DNA of 44,753 nt from Fibrobacterota bacterium (GTDB taxonomy: Bacteria; Fibrobacterota; Fibrobacteria; UBA11236), in the NCBI GenBank assembly GCA_028287505.1, contig JAQBPN010000126.1, forward strand, positions 1-44,753, in the 5' to 3' direction. Below the pieces are notes generated by a model. It saw only the letters and a program-made list of their open reading frames with translations, did not search any database and was not told the origin of the DNA. Both the position numbers and the translations under genes were made by a program. The first letter of the stretch is position 1. Each line of letters starts with the position of its first letter. Below are positions 17,033-23,859 of the stretch, in pieces.

Positions 17033-17542
17033 ATGATTGAGCTGAAGGATTCCCCCTTCTGGAAATATTTCACCGAGGACGTGGCCGCGCCGGAAAACCC
17101 CTCCGCCGCCTACGCGGACCATGCGGAAATCTGCCGCACCTATTTCACCAGCATTCCCGAAGGCAAATCGGCCTTGCGCTACGCCCCGGAAAAATGGAGC
17201 GTCAAGCAGGTGGTAGGACACATTACCGACGCCAATCTCATCTTCCTCTACCGCCTGGTGGCCATCGCGCGCGGCGAAACCAACCCCCTGCCGGGTTTCG
17301 ATGAGAACACCTATGTCGGCAACGCTCCCTTCGATTCCCAGGACTGGCGCGCCGTCCTGGACGGCTACCTCGGGGTGGCGCAAGCGGCCGCGGGCCTGAT
17401 CTCCGGCCTGGATTCCCAGGCATGGTCGCGGAGCGGATGCGCCAACGGAGTGCGCCTCACCCCCAGGGACATGCTCTGGGTGCTGATCGGGCATGAACGG
17501 CACCATATCCGGATCCTGAAAGAGCGATATGGACTCAAGTGA
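17033..17542 (+). CDS. DinB/YfiT-like putative metal-dependent protein
   Basis: A 169-residue protein of the DinB four-helix-bundle superfamily. Likely metal-binding histidines are H63 (VVGHITDAN) and H154 with H157/H158 (IGHERHHIRIL), the usual three-histidine arrangement; WSVKQVVGHITDA is the typical family motif. Members include thiol transferases such as bacillithiol S-transferase and many of unknown function; the substrate here is unknown. The frame is open further upstream, to 16811, but ATG 17033 has GGGAAGG 5 bases ahead and starts where family homology begins. The 3' end overlaps the DHH phosphoesterase gene by 14 bases, so the two are translationally coupled. Confidence 0.88.
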   Translation: MIELKDSPFWKYFTEDVAAPENPSAAYADHAEICRTYFTSIPEGKSALRYAPEKWSVKQVVGHITDANLIFLYRLVAIARGETNPLPGFDENTYVGNAPFDSQDWRAVLDGYLGVAQAAAGLISGLDSQAWSRSGCANGVRLTPRDMLWVLIGHERHHIRILKERYGLK

Positions 17543-18512
17543 GCGGATCTTCGTTTTCAACGGAGACGCCGACGGCCTGATAGGCCAGCACATCCTGGGG
17601 TTGGAACTGGGCGAACCCGGACTGCGGGTGACGGGCCTCAAGCGGGACATCGAACTGCTCCGCAAGGTGCCGCCTCGGGAAAACGGCCACATCCACGCGC
17701 TGGATATCAGCCTGGGCCGGAACCTCGACGCGCTTTCGGCCCTGCTGGCCCAGGGTAACTTGCGGATTACCTGGTACGATCATCACGATCCCGGTGAACC
17801 GCCCGTCCATCCCAACCTGGTTCTGCACATCAACCAGGCGCAGGAAACCTGCACCGCCGTCATCGTCAACTCGGTCCACGGCCTGCGCCATCCGCTCTGG
17901 GCGGCAATGGCCGCCTTCGGGGACAACCTTCCCGCCACCGCGTCGGCGTTGGCTTCCTCCGGAGGCGCTTCCGCCCACGAGGCGGCCCTGTTGCGCAGGG
18001 TGGGAGTGCTCCTCAACTACAACGCCTACGGGGAACAACCCGGGGACGCGCTTTTCCGGCCCGCGGACCTGGCGGCGCGCATCGCGCCCTTCCGGGAAGC
18101 CTACGACCTCTGCTGGGAGGAGTCCATCCTGGGTCCGCTGGCGGCCCAGTTCGAGTCGGACCGGGAACGCTTCATGGAACTGAAGCCCGTGGCCGCGAGG
18201 CCGGGAGCGCATGCCTACCTGGTTCCGGACGAAGCCTTCGCGCGGCGCTACGGCGCCACCTGGGCCAACGAGCGGGTGCTTCAGCAACCCGGCGAAGCCC
18301 TGGCGGTCATCCATGCCCGCGCGGACGGGACCTATATGGTCTCCATCCGCGCGCCCAGGAAATGGATCGGCGGAGCTGCGGGTTCCGCTTTCGATCTGGC
18401 CAAGGAATTCCCCACCGGCGGCGGCCGGAAGCTTGCCGCGGGCATAGACGTGCTCCCCGCCGATCAATTGGACCGGTTCACGGAACGGTTCAGCGAGTTT
18501 TTCGGAAGCTGA
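17529..18512 (+). CDS. DHH-family phosphoesterase-like protein
   Basis: A 327-residue protein with signature motifs of the DHH superfamily: NGDADG (11-16), an aspartate in ALDIS (D59), the DHH triad at 84-86 (WYDHHDPG), and a C-terminal DHHA1-like Gly-rich motif TGGGRKLAAGIDVLP. DHH/DHHA1 proteins hydrolyse phosphodiesters such as short oligonucleotides (NrnA, RecJ) or cyclic dinucleotides (GdpP, PDE). The length is like that of stand-alone NrnA-type proteins, but the spacing of the motifs is not close enough to assign a substrate. It overlaps the upstream DinB-like gene by 14 bases. Start ATG 17529. Confidence 0.88.
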   Translation: MDSSERIFVFNGDADGLIGQHILGLELGEPGLRVTGLKRDIELLRKVPPRENGHIHALDISLGRNLDALSALLAQGNLRITWYDHHDPGEPPVHPNLVLHINQAQETCTAVIVNSVHGLRHPLWAAMAAFGDNLPATASALASSGGASAHEAALLRRVGVLLNYNAYGEQPGDALFRPADLAARIAPFREAYDLCWEESILGPLAAQFESDRERFMELKPVAARPGAHAYLVPDEAFARRYGATWANERVLQQPGEALAVIHARADGTYMVSIRAPRKWIGGAAGSAFDLAKEFPTGGGRKLAAGIDVLPADQLDRFTERFSEFFGS

Positions 18513-18564
18513 GGAAGCGGGACGGGCGGGGATTGACGCGGAGGCCGATTAAAGGCCGCCGGAC

Positions 18565-18933
18565 TCAGGCGAGTTCGTCGAAATAGCCGGAGAGCTTGTC
18601 GGAAAGGGCCTCATCCATGTTTTTGCCGGTGTAGTATCCGGACTTCAGGCGCAGCTTGACCATTTCCATATGGTCGGCGAAGGACGTGCTCTCGGCGGCG
18701 GGGTTGGCTTTGGCCTTCCCGGAAGAAATGGCTGGGGAATCGGACGCGGCATTGGCGGGCGCGGCAGGGGCGGGAGCCGGCTGAGCCGGTTCCGATGGGG
18801 CCGCGGAGGCCTTCTTGAGCGCGTCCCGGAAGGACTTGCCGCCTTCTTTGGGCGCGGCCTTGCCTACCGAGAAGCGGCGGGCGTCTGATCCTTGGGGTTT
18901 CGGTGTGCCGTCGATTTTCATGTTTTCAGCCAC
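18565..18933 (-). CDS. Small FlgM-like protein (candidate anti-sigma-28 factor)
   Basis: A 122-residue, mostly disordered protein: a basic N-terminus (MKIDGTPKPQG), a long Ala/Pro/Ser-rich middle, and a C-terminal amphipathic segment (VKLRLKSGYYTG, then EALSDKLSGYF). The last part resembles the sigma-binding helices of FlgM (pattern: basic helix, SG-x-Y, then hydrophobic D-K-L). FlgM holds sigma-28 inactive until the hook is complete. The annotation is tentative; support comes from the flagellar operon 3 kb away and a sigma-28-like -10 box just upstream. Start is GTG 18933 behind AGGAG with short spacing; the ATG at 18921 is equally plausible. It is transcribed toward the DHH gene. Confidence 0.6.
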   Translation of the reverse strand: MAENMKIDGTPKPQGSDARRFSVGKAAPKEGGKSFRDALKKASAAPSEPAQPAPAPAAPANAASDSPAISSGKAKANPAAESTSFADHMEMVKLRLKSGYYTGKNMDEALSDKLSGYFDELA

Positions 18934-18948
18934 TATCTCCTATTTAGG

Positions 18949-18975
18949 ATATCGGCTGGTGCAGGTCTTTGCTTG
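18949..18975 (-). promoter_or_regulatory. Candidate sigma-28 promoter upstream of the FlgM-like gene
   Basis: On the minus strand GCCGATAT (18956-18949) matches 7 of 8 positions of the sigma-28 -10 consensus GCCGATAA. The expected -35 region, about 11-12 bases further up, reads TCAAGCAA, a weak match to TAAAGTTT. It lies 16 bases before the GTG start, which would leave a very short leader containing AGGAG. Confidence 0.35.
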
Positions 18976-19021
18976 AATCTTTTTTTAAGTTTTTTCCCGA
19001 CTCTAAGGAAAGCGATCAGGA

Positions 19022-20356
19022 ATGTCACGCATCGTATGCAAGTTCGGCGGATCCAGCGTAGCTGATCACACCCAATTCCTCAAAATCAGGAAAATCCTCC
19101 AAGCCAATCCCAAGCGGACGGTGGTGGTTCCCTCCGCTCCCGGAAAGCGCAATTCCGGGGAGGCCAAGCTCACGGATCTGCTCTACCTCTGCCACGACAT
19201 GGCCCAGAAGAAGCTGTCCCTGGACGGACCCTTCTCCCTGATCCGCGATCGTTACCTGGATATCGAGGCCAATCTGGGCCTGAAGGCGGGCATGGCCCAG
19301 GTCCTGGAAAACTTCCGCAAGGAAATCGAAGAGGGCGCCACGCGGGATTTCACGGCCTCGCGGGGCGAGTACCTGTGCGGCATCCTGATGGCGGCCTTCC
19401 TGGGCGCCGAGTTCGTCGATCCCAAGGACACGGTGTTCTTCGACAAGACCGGCCGCATCGATCCCAAGACCTATGAGGTTCTGGGCAAGCGCATGTCCGA
19501 TGAGAAGAAACTCTACGTGCTCCCGGGATTCTACGGCGTGGATGTCAAAGGCCATATCAAGACCTTCTCGCGCGGCGGCTCGGACATCTCCGGCGCCATT
19601 GCCGCGCGGGCGGTGATGGCGGAAATGTATGAGAACTGGACCGACGTTTCCGGCCTGCTGATGGCCGATCCCCGCATCGTGGAGAATCCCCATCCCCTGG
19701 ACGAGGTGAGCTACCGGGAAATCCGCGAGCTCTCCTATATGGGCGCCAACGTCTTCCACGACGAGGCCATCGCGCCCGTGCGGGACGTGGGCATTCCCAT
19801 CAACATCAGGAATACCAACCGTCCGGAGGATCCGGGCACCCTCATCGTCTCCAAGCTCCCGGCCGTCACCAAATACGACATAGCGGGCGTGGCGGGGAAG
19901 AAGAACTTCAGCATGTTCAGCCTGGAGAAGAACATGATGAACAAGGAGATCGGGTTCGCGCGCAAGATGCTGGGCATCTTCGAAACCAAGGGCGTCAGCA
20001 TCGAACACGTGCCTTCCAGCATCGACAGCATGAGCGTGGTGGTTTCCAGCGAGGAAATCAACGACAAGACCGAGGCCATTCTCGAGGACATCCGCCGCAT
20101 CCTGGAACCGGACACCCTGGAAGTGGAACAGGACCTCTCGCTTATCGCCGTGGTGGGCGAGGGCTTGTCCCACCAAGTGGGCCAGGCGGCCAAGGTGTTC
20201 ATCGCCCTGCGGGACGCCAATGTGAACGTGCGCATCATCGATCAGGGCTCTTCCGAGTTCAACATCATCATCGGCGTGGACAACGGGGATTACGAAAAGG
20301 CCATCCGGGCACTGTATGCTGCCATGATGACACCCAACCCGGCATTCAAGGGCTGA
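19022..20356 (+). CDS. lysC: Aspartate kinase
   Basis: A 444-residue enzyme phosphorylating L-aspartate, the first step to lysine, threonine, methionine and diaminopimelate. The N-terminal kinase domain begins with CKFGGSSVAD, and contains FSRGGSDISGAIAARA and the YENWTDVSGLLMADPRIV region, all typical of aspartokinase. Two C-terminal ACT domains follow (from about residue 300: FSMFSLEKNMMN...; and LIAVVGEGLSHQVGQAAKVF...VRIIDQGSSEFNIIIGV), so allosteric feedback by end-product amino acids is expected. Length and single-function architecture resemble monofunctional aspartokinase III. Start ATG 19022, AAGGA 10 bases upstream. It stands alone and is followed by a hairpin. dapF, acting later in the same pathway, lies 17 kb away. 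Confidence 0.95.
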   Translation: MSRIVCKFGGSSVADHTQFLKIRKILQANPKRTVVVPSAPGKRNSGEAKLTDLLYLCHDMAQKKLSLDGPFSLIRDRYLDIEANLGLKAGMAQVLENFRKEIEEGATRDFTASRGEYLCGILMAAFLGAEFVDPKDTVFFDKTGRIDPKTYEVLGKRMSDEKKLYVLPGFYGVDVKGHIKTFSRGGSDISGAIAARAVMAEMYENWTDVSGLLMADPRIVENPHPLDEVSYREIRELSYMGANVFHDEAIAPVRDVGIPINIRNTNRPEDPGTLIVSKLPAVTKYDIAGVAGKKNFSMFSLEKNMMNKEIGFARKMLGIFETKGVSIEHVPSSIDSMSVVVSSEEINDKTEAILEDIRRILEPDTLEVEQDLSLIAVVGEGLSHQVGQAAKVFIALRDANVNVRIIDQGSSEFNIIIGVDNGDYEKAIRALYAAMMTPNPAFKG

Positions 20357-20360
20357 CAAA

Positions 20361-20384
20361 CCCCGTCATTTCCAGATGACGGGG
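20361..20384 (+). terminator. Hairpin after aspartate kinase
   Basis: A perfect 9-bp stem CCCCGTCAT / ATGACGGGG with a 6-base loop starts 4 bases after the lysC stop codon. The following bases (GTCTCTCCC) are not T-rich, so it may be a weak or Rho-assisted terminator. Confidence 0.55.
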
Positions 20385-20501
20385 GTCTCTCCCGAAGCCC
20401 TTCCCCCATGCCCTGCAAGGCCCCTATTCCGGGGTCGCCCCCTTAATCCTTCCGAAATCGCGACTCTACTTACGGAACCGTCTGGTTTGCATCCGTGAAA
20501 A

Positions 20502-20529
20502 TTGTCTTGAGATCGGGGACCCTTATAGT
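20502..20529 (+). promoter_or_regulatory. Candidate sigma-70 promoter for the cNMP-binding/DUF4388 gene
   Basis: TTGTCT at 20502-20507 and TATAGT at 20524-20529 are spaced 16 bases apart, in the 310-base gap ahead of the regulator gene starting at 20667. That would leave a leader of about 130 bases, which contains a 26-codon ORF at 20537-20617. Apart from this and the lysC hairpin I see nothing else in the gap. Confidence 0.4.
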
Positions 20530-20666
20530 TTATCCTATGGGGGTTACCGGAGAAGACCCAAAATCCTCCAAACCTCGGCGGGACAAGGCTCCGGAGGCCG
20601 CGGACACCCCGGCTTGAAGCGGGACCGGTTTCCCAATCTCACTCGAATTAAGGTTAAGTTTACACT

Positions 20667-21734
20667 ATGGACGAAGCGGAAAAATCCTGGGCGCTCAAAG
20701 CGTTGGATCTGCATAACTGCCCGTTCTACACCAAGGGCGATTCCCTGCAAGTGCAGATGCCCGGCGTGTTCGGCAATCAGTTGACGATGTGTTCCATGCC
20801 CATCGCCACCTTCATTCCCGTGGCCATGGACGGTAGCAAGCCGGAAGGCCAGATCGAAGCGGGCTACAAGAACTGCTCCTGCCGATGGAGCTTCTGCAAG
20901 ATGAGCAAGCTGTCCAAGCCCGCGGTCCAGTTCGAAGAAGTGCTCACCGCCGAAAACCAGATGGCGCGGCCGTTCCTGGAACAGATGCCCGTCATGGTGG
21001 CCAGGGCCTTCCGTGAGCGCGCGAGCGCATTGCGTTTCCGCTCCGGGGACGTCATCCTGCAGGCCAACACCACCAGTTCGCATTTCCACGTCATCGTCAA
21101 GGGCATGGTGCGCATCGCCTCCCGGGGCGGGGACGGCCGCGTATTGGAGCTGTCCGTGCTGCGCAAGGGGGACTGCTTCGGCGAAATGTCCATCCTTACG
21201 GGCGCGGCCACCAGCAACCAGGTGGATGCGGTGGAAGAATGCCTCACTCTCGCCATCGCGCGGGAGGACTTCCACAAGCTGGTGGCGGAATATCCCGTCC
21301 TCAGCATCATCCTGTACCGCATGCTGTCCAAACGCATCAAGGCCACCAACCAGAAGCTGGCCCAGCTCCTGTCGCCGGGCCTCTCCGGGGATCTGCGGTT
21401 CTTCGCCTTCACGGATCTGATCCAGACGGTGATGACCGCGCGCATGACCGGCACCCTGGTGGTGGAGCAGTCCCAGCGCCGCGCGCGCTTCGGCTTCCGC
21501 GAAGGCGGGCTCATCCACGCGAGCCTGGGTAACGTCAATGGTACCCTGGCCGTGGACGAGGTGCTGCGCTGGAATTCCGGATCCTTCCGCTTCAATCCCG
21601 ATCAGCTTCCGCCCGAAGCCAATCTGGACGGGGACACCATGGCCATCCTGCTGGAAGCCCTGCGGCGCATGGACGAGTCCTCGGTGCTGGAAAAGCTGGC
21701 GGACGGCTTGGTCGAACCGCTCAAGACTCCCTGA
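20667..21734 (+). CDS. Cyclic-nucleotide-binding domain plus DUF4388 regulator
   Basis: A 355-residue cytosolic protein in three parts. Residues 1-90 hold five cysteines, three of them clustered as CSCRWSFC (C70, C72, C77), possibly a metal site. Residues about 108-235 are a Crp-like cyclic-nucleotide-binding fold (LRFRSGDVILQANTTSSHFHVIVKG, GDCFGEMSILTG), but the phosphate-binding cassette continues AATSNQV, where a conserved Arg is normal, so cNMP binding is doubtful. Residues about 245-335 are DUF4388/PATAN-like (FFAFTDLIQTVMTARMTGTLVV, FREGGLIHA). There is no helix-turn-helix, so it is more likely a signalling adaptor than a transcription factor. It precedes the flagellar operon but is separated from it by a repeat element. 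Confidence 0.85.
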   Translation: MDEAEKSWALKALDLHNCPFYTKGDSLQVQMPGVFGNQLTMCSMPIATFIPVAMDGSKPEGQIEAGYKNCSCRWSFCKMSKLSKPAVQFEEVLTAENQMARPFLEQMPVMVARAFRERASALRFRSGDVILQANTTSSHFHVIVKGMVRIASRGGDGRVLELSVLRKGDCFGEMSILTGAATSNQVDAVEECLTLAIAREDFHKLVAEYPVLSIILYRMLSKRIKATNQKLAQLLSPGLSGDLRFFAFTDLIQTVMTARMTGTLVVEQSQRRARFGFREGGLIHASLGNVNGTLAVDEVLRWNSGSFRFNPDQLPPEANLDGDTMAILLEALRRMDESSVLEKLADGLVEPLKTP

Positions 21735-21790
21735 GTTCTTCCATTGATCGGGAACCTATTGCGGTGTTTGAAATGAACCGCAAGGGGGCG

Positions 21791-21973
21791 ACGTTTCGTC
21801 GGGCGTACAGGCCGCCCTCCTGGAGCCAATGCTTCGCCCTTTGGCGTCGGGCGTCGGGCGTTAAGACCAAGAAAAGCAAAAGCAAAAGCGAAAACCGAAG
21901 GCCGCTCGAATCCTGTTCAGAGCGCTCTTCGGTTTTCGCGCCCGACGCCCGACGCCCGTCGCCCGACGAAACG
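21791..21973. repeat. Intergenic palindromic element, copy 2
   Basis: Outer ends: ACGTTTCGTCGGGCG at 21791 and CGCCCGACGAAACG ending at 21973, inverted. Inner left arm GGCGTCGGGCGTCGGGCGTTAAG at 21843; right arm of CGCCCGA units from 21938. A second perfect 13-bp inverted repeat (GCGAAAACCGAAG at 21888, CTTCGGTTTTCGC at 21927) lies inside. The whole 183-base region can snap back on itself. It occupies the front part of the 519-base gap between the cNMP/DUF4388 gene and the flagellar operon; the back part holds the sigma-54 promoter. Confidence 0.9.
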
Positions 21974-22167
21974 CCCACTACAACCCTCCAAAATTCCCCA
22001 TAACTCCAAATTCGATAAGGGCTTCTTATTCTTATATAGGCCGCCTCCGGGAAAAATCCACCTGCCGCCCGTTCTTCGAGGCAAGTTTTTCCCATCGCCC
22101 TTTTCGCGCTCTATTCGATAATCGGCCCTGATGCGCCCATATGAGGCTTTCGCCCCTTGCCTGTCCC

Positions 22168-22182
22168 TGGCACGCGCTTTGC
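22168..22182 (+). promoter_or_regulatory. Sigma-54 (-24/-12) promoter of the flgJ-flgN-flgK-flgL operon
   Basis: TGGCACGCGCTTTGC matches the consensus TGGCAC-N5-TTGC at every defined position, with the invariant GG (22169-22170) and GC (22181-22182) exactly 10 bases apart. Transcription should begin near 22194, leaving a leader of about 60 bases before flgJ. Sigma-54 control of mid-class flagellar genes is established in several phyla, and a sigma-54 activator is encoded at 15748-16902. Confidence 0.85.
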
Positions 22183-22253
22183 GTCATCTCACAATTGAAG
22201 AGGAACTTAAAGCAAGCTGACAAGCCACGAAAGCATAGAAGAGAGAAAGCGTC

Positions 22254-23234
22254 ATGACCCCCGAATCCACCAACAACCTCGACCTGATCAAGAACCGTCT
22301 TGGTCTGGGCGATTTGGCTCCTCTCGAGAAGACGGCCAAGGGTTTGGCGGCGGACAAGTCCAAGGGACAGGCCGCCGACAAGAAACGCTGGAAGGCCGCC
22401 CTGGATTTCGAAGGCATGTTCCTGAGCCAGATGTACAAGGGCATGCGCCAGAGCACTTTGAGCGAAGACAACGATATCACCAAGGCGTCCCCGGGCCGCG
22501 AGATTTTCACGGAGATGCTCGATAACACCTATGCCACCATGAGCGCGAAGAATCCCCTGATCGCCGGCGACCAGGGGATGCAGAACGCGGCCACCGGGAT
22601 CTCCAACAGCCTCGCCGCCCAGATTTACCGCTCCTTGAGCCGCCAGGAAGGCCAGAAGGCCGTAAGCGCCCCCGTGTCCCTGGCCAAGGTCGCCGTGCCC
22701 CGCTTCGATATGACCGGCGAAGACGATCAGATGTTCTCCACCGCGCCCTATCTGGCCAAGCTTATCAACCAAAGGGCCCGTTCCGGCCAATCCACCGCCG
22801 TTTCCTCCCTGACGGACGACAAGCTGAAGCCCATCGTCGACCTGGCATCCAGGACCTACGGCGTATCCGCGAACCTGATCAAGAGCGTCATCAAGGCCGA
22901 ATCCAACAATCAGCCGCTCGCCGTTTCCGGCGCCGGCGCCAAGGGCCTGATGCAGCTGATGGATTCCACCGCCAGCGACATGGGCGTGCGCAACGTATTC
23001 AACGCCAACGAAAACATCCTGGGCGGAACCCGCTATCTCAAGCAGATGCTGGAGCGCTTCCAGGGCGACGAAACCAAGGCCCTGGCCGCCTACAACGCCG
23101 GACCCGCCGTGGTGGAGCGCTTCAACGGCGTGCCCCCTTACGAAGAGACCAAGGCCTACGTGGAAAAGATCCTGAAGGCCAAGAAAACCCTCGATGACGC
23201 CGGCGCCCAAAACGCTTCCGGCGCCGGGAAATAG
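22254..23234 (+). CDS. flgJ: FlgJ-like rod-cap protein fused to a lytic transglycosylase domain
   Basis: A 326-residue protein with two halves. Residues about 45-125 match the FlgJ rod-binding domain (ALDFEGMFLSQMYKGMRQS, then IFTEMLDNTYATMSAKN and GMQNAATGISNSLAAQIYRSL). Residues about 195-310 are an SLT lytic transglycosylase (GH23-like) domain: catalytic Glu E216 in IKAESNNQP, GAKGLMQLMDSTA, and LAAYNAGPAVVERF. The protein would cap the growing rod and open peptidoglycan for it. In the enterobacterial FlgJ the enzymatic half is instead a glucosaminidase. No signal peptide is visible, as expected for a flagellar type III export substrate. First gene of the operon, behind the sigma-54 promoter; GAGAG lies upstream of the ATG. 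Confidence 0.9.
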   Translation: MTPESTNNLDLIKNRLGLGDLAPLEKTAKGLAADKSKGQAADKKRWKAALDFEGMFLSQMYKGMRQSTLSEDNDITKASPGREIFTEMLDNTYATMSAKNPLIAGDQGMQNAATGISNSLAAQIYRSLSRQEGQKAVSAPVSLAKVAVPRFDMTGEDDQMFSTAPYLAKLINQRARSGQSTAVSSLTDDKLKPIVDLASRTYGVSANLIKSVIKAESNNQPLAVSGAGAKGLMQLMDSTASDMGVRNVFNANENILGGTRYLKQMLERFQGDETKALAAYNAGPAVVERFNGVPPYEETKAYVEKILKAKKTLDDAGAQNASGAGK

Positions 23235-23243
23235 GAGAATAGC

Positions 23244-23858
23244 ATGGGCTCCGCATACCGAGAACTGTTGCTGGGCGAGGAATTCGCCGATCTGCTGGGA
23301 GAGCCGGCCCCCGCCACCGTCGTCCCGGTCGATACCCATGCATTGTGTGAAACGCTCATCGGCAACATGCAGGCGCAGATGGCCCTGTACTCGGCCTATC
23401 TGGACCAGGCCGACCGCCAGCGCCTGGCCCTGGTGAACCGGCGCCTGGTCGAAAACCATGATGTGAACCGCGAAGCCGACCAGCTCGTGAACCGCCTGGC
23501 CAATCTGGAAGAAGAACGCATCGCCGTCACCGACAAAATAGTCGGCCCGCGCAAGATGGGGGCCGCATCCACCCCCGTCAAGTGCGAGGCCATCTATCCC
23601 CTCGTCAGCCCGGACCAGGCCGAGCGCCTCAAGGAATGCCGGGACGCCCTGCTCAAAGCCGTGGGCGAACTCAAGAAAGCCCTGGACGTGAACCGGGCCC
23701 TGGTCGAGAACGGAAGCCGGATCGTGCATACCACCATCGGTATCATGACCAGCGTGGCGGGGCGCAGCAAGGCCGAAAAGATGAACACGTACACCGCCAA
23801 GGGCAACGTGAACGTGGGCAAGATGCAAATCCGCAACCTCGTGAACCGGAGCATTTGA
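23244..23858 (+). CDS. flgN: FlgN-like flagellar export chaperone
   Basis: A 204-residue, highly helical protein between flgJ and flgK, the usual position of flgN. The middle has the FlgN-type pattern of paired long helices (LIGNMQAQMALYSAYLDQADRQRLALVNRRL, then VNREADQLVNRLANLEEERIAVTDKI) and a C-terminal helical stretch. FlgN binds the C-termini of FlgK and FlgL in the cytoplasm and delivers them to the export gate. It is longer than the 140-residue enterobacterial protein, with an extended N-terminus (about 35 residues) and C-terminal tail. Start ATG 23244 has AGGAG 8 bases upstream. It ends 1 base before the flgK start. Assignment rests on position plus helix pattern. Confidence 0.8.
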   Translation: MGSAYRELLLGEEFADLLGEPAPATVVPVDTHALCETLIGNMQAQMALYSAYLDQADRQRLALVNRRLVENHDVNREADQLVNRLANLEEERIAVTDKIVGPRKMGAASTPVKCEAIYPLVSPDQAERLKECRDALLKAVGELKKALDVNRALVENGSRIVHTTIGIMTSVAGRSKAEKMNTYTAKGNVNVGKMQIRNLVNRSI

Positions 23859-23859
23859 A

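Noticed and set aside
18957-18976. Second sigma-54-like site TGGTGCAGGTCTTTGC toward lysC
   Set aside because: The GG and GC are 11 rather than 10 bases apart and the -24 half lacks the CAC; the spacing is considered invariant.
21843-21973. Possible CRISPR array
   Set aside because: The repeated units are 7 bp, directly adjacent without spacers, and arranged as inverted arms; no cas genes are present.
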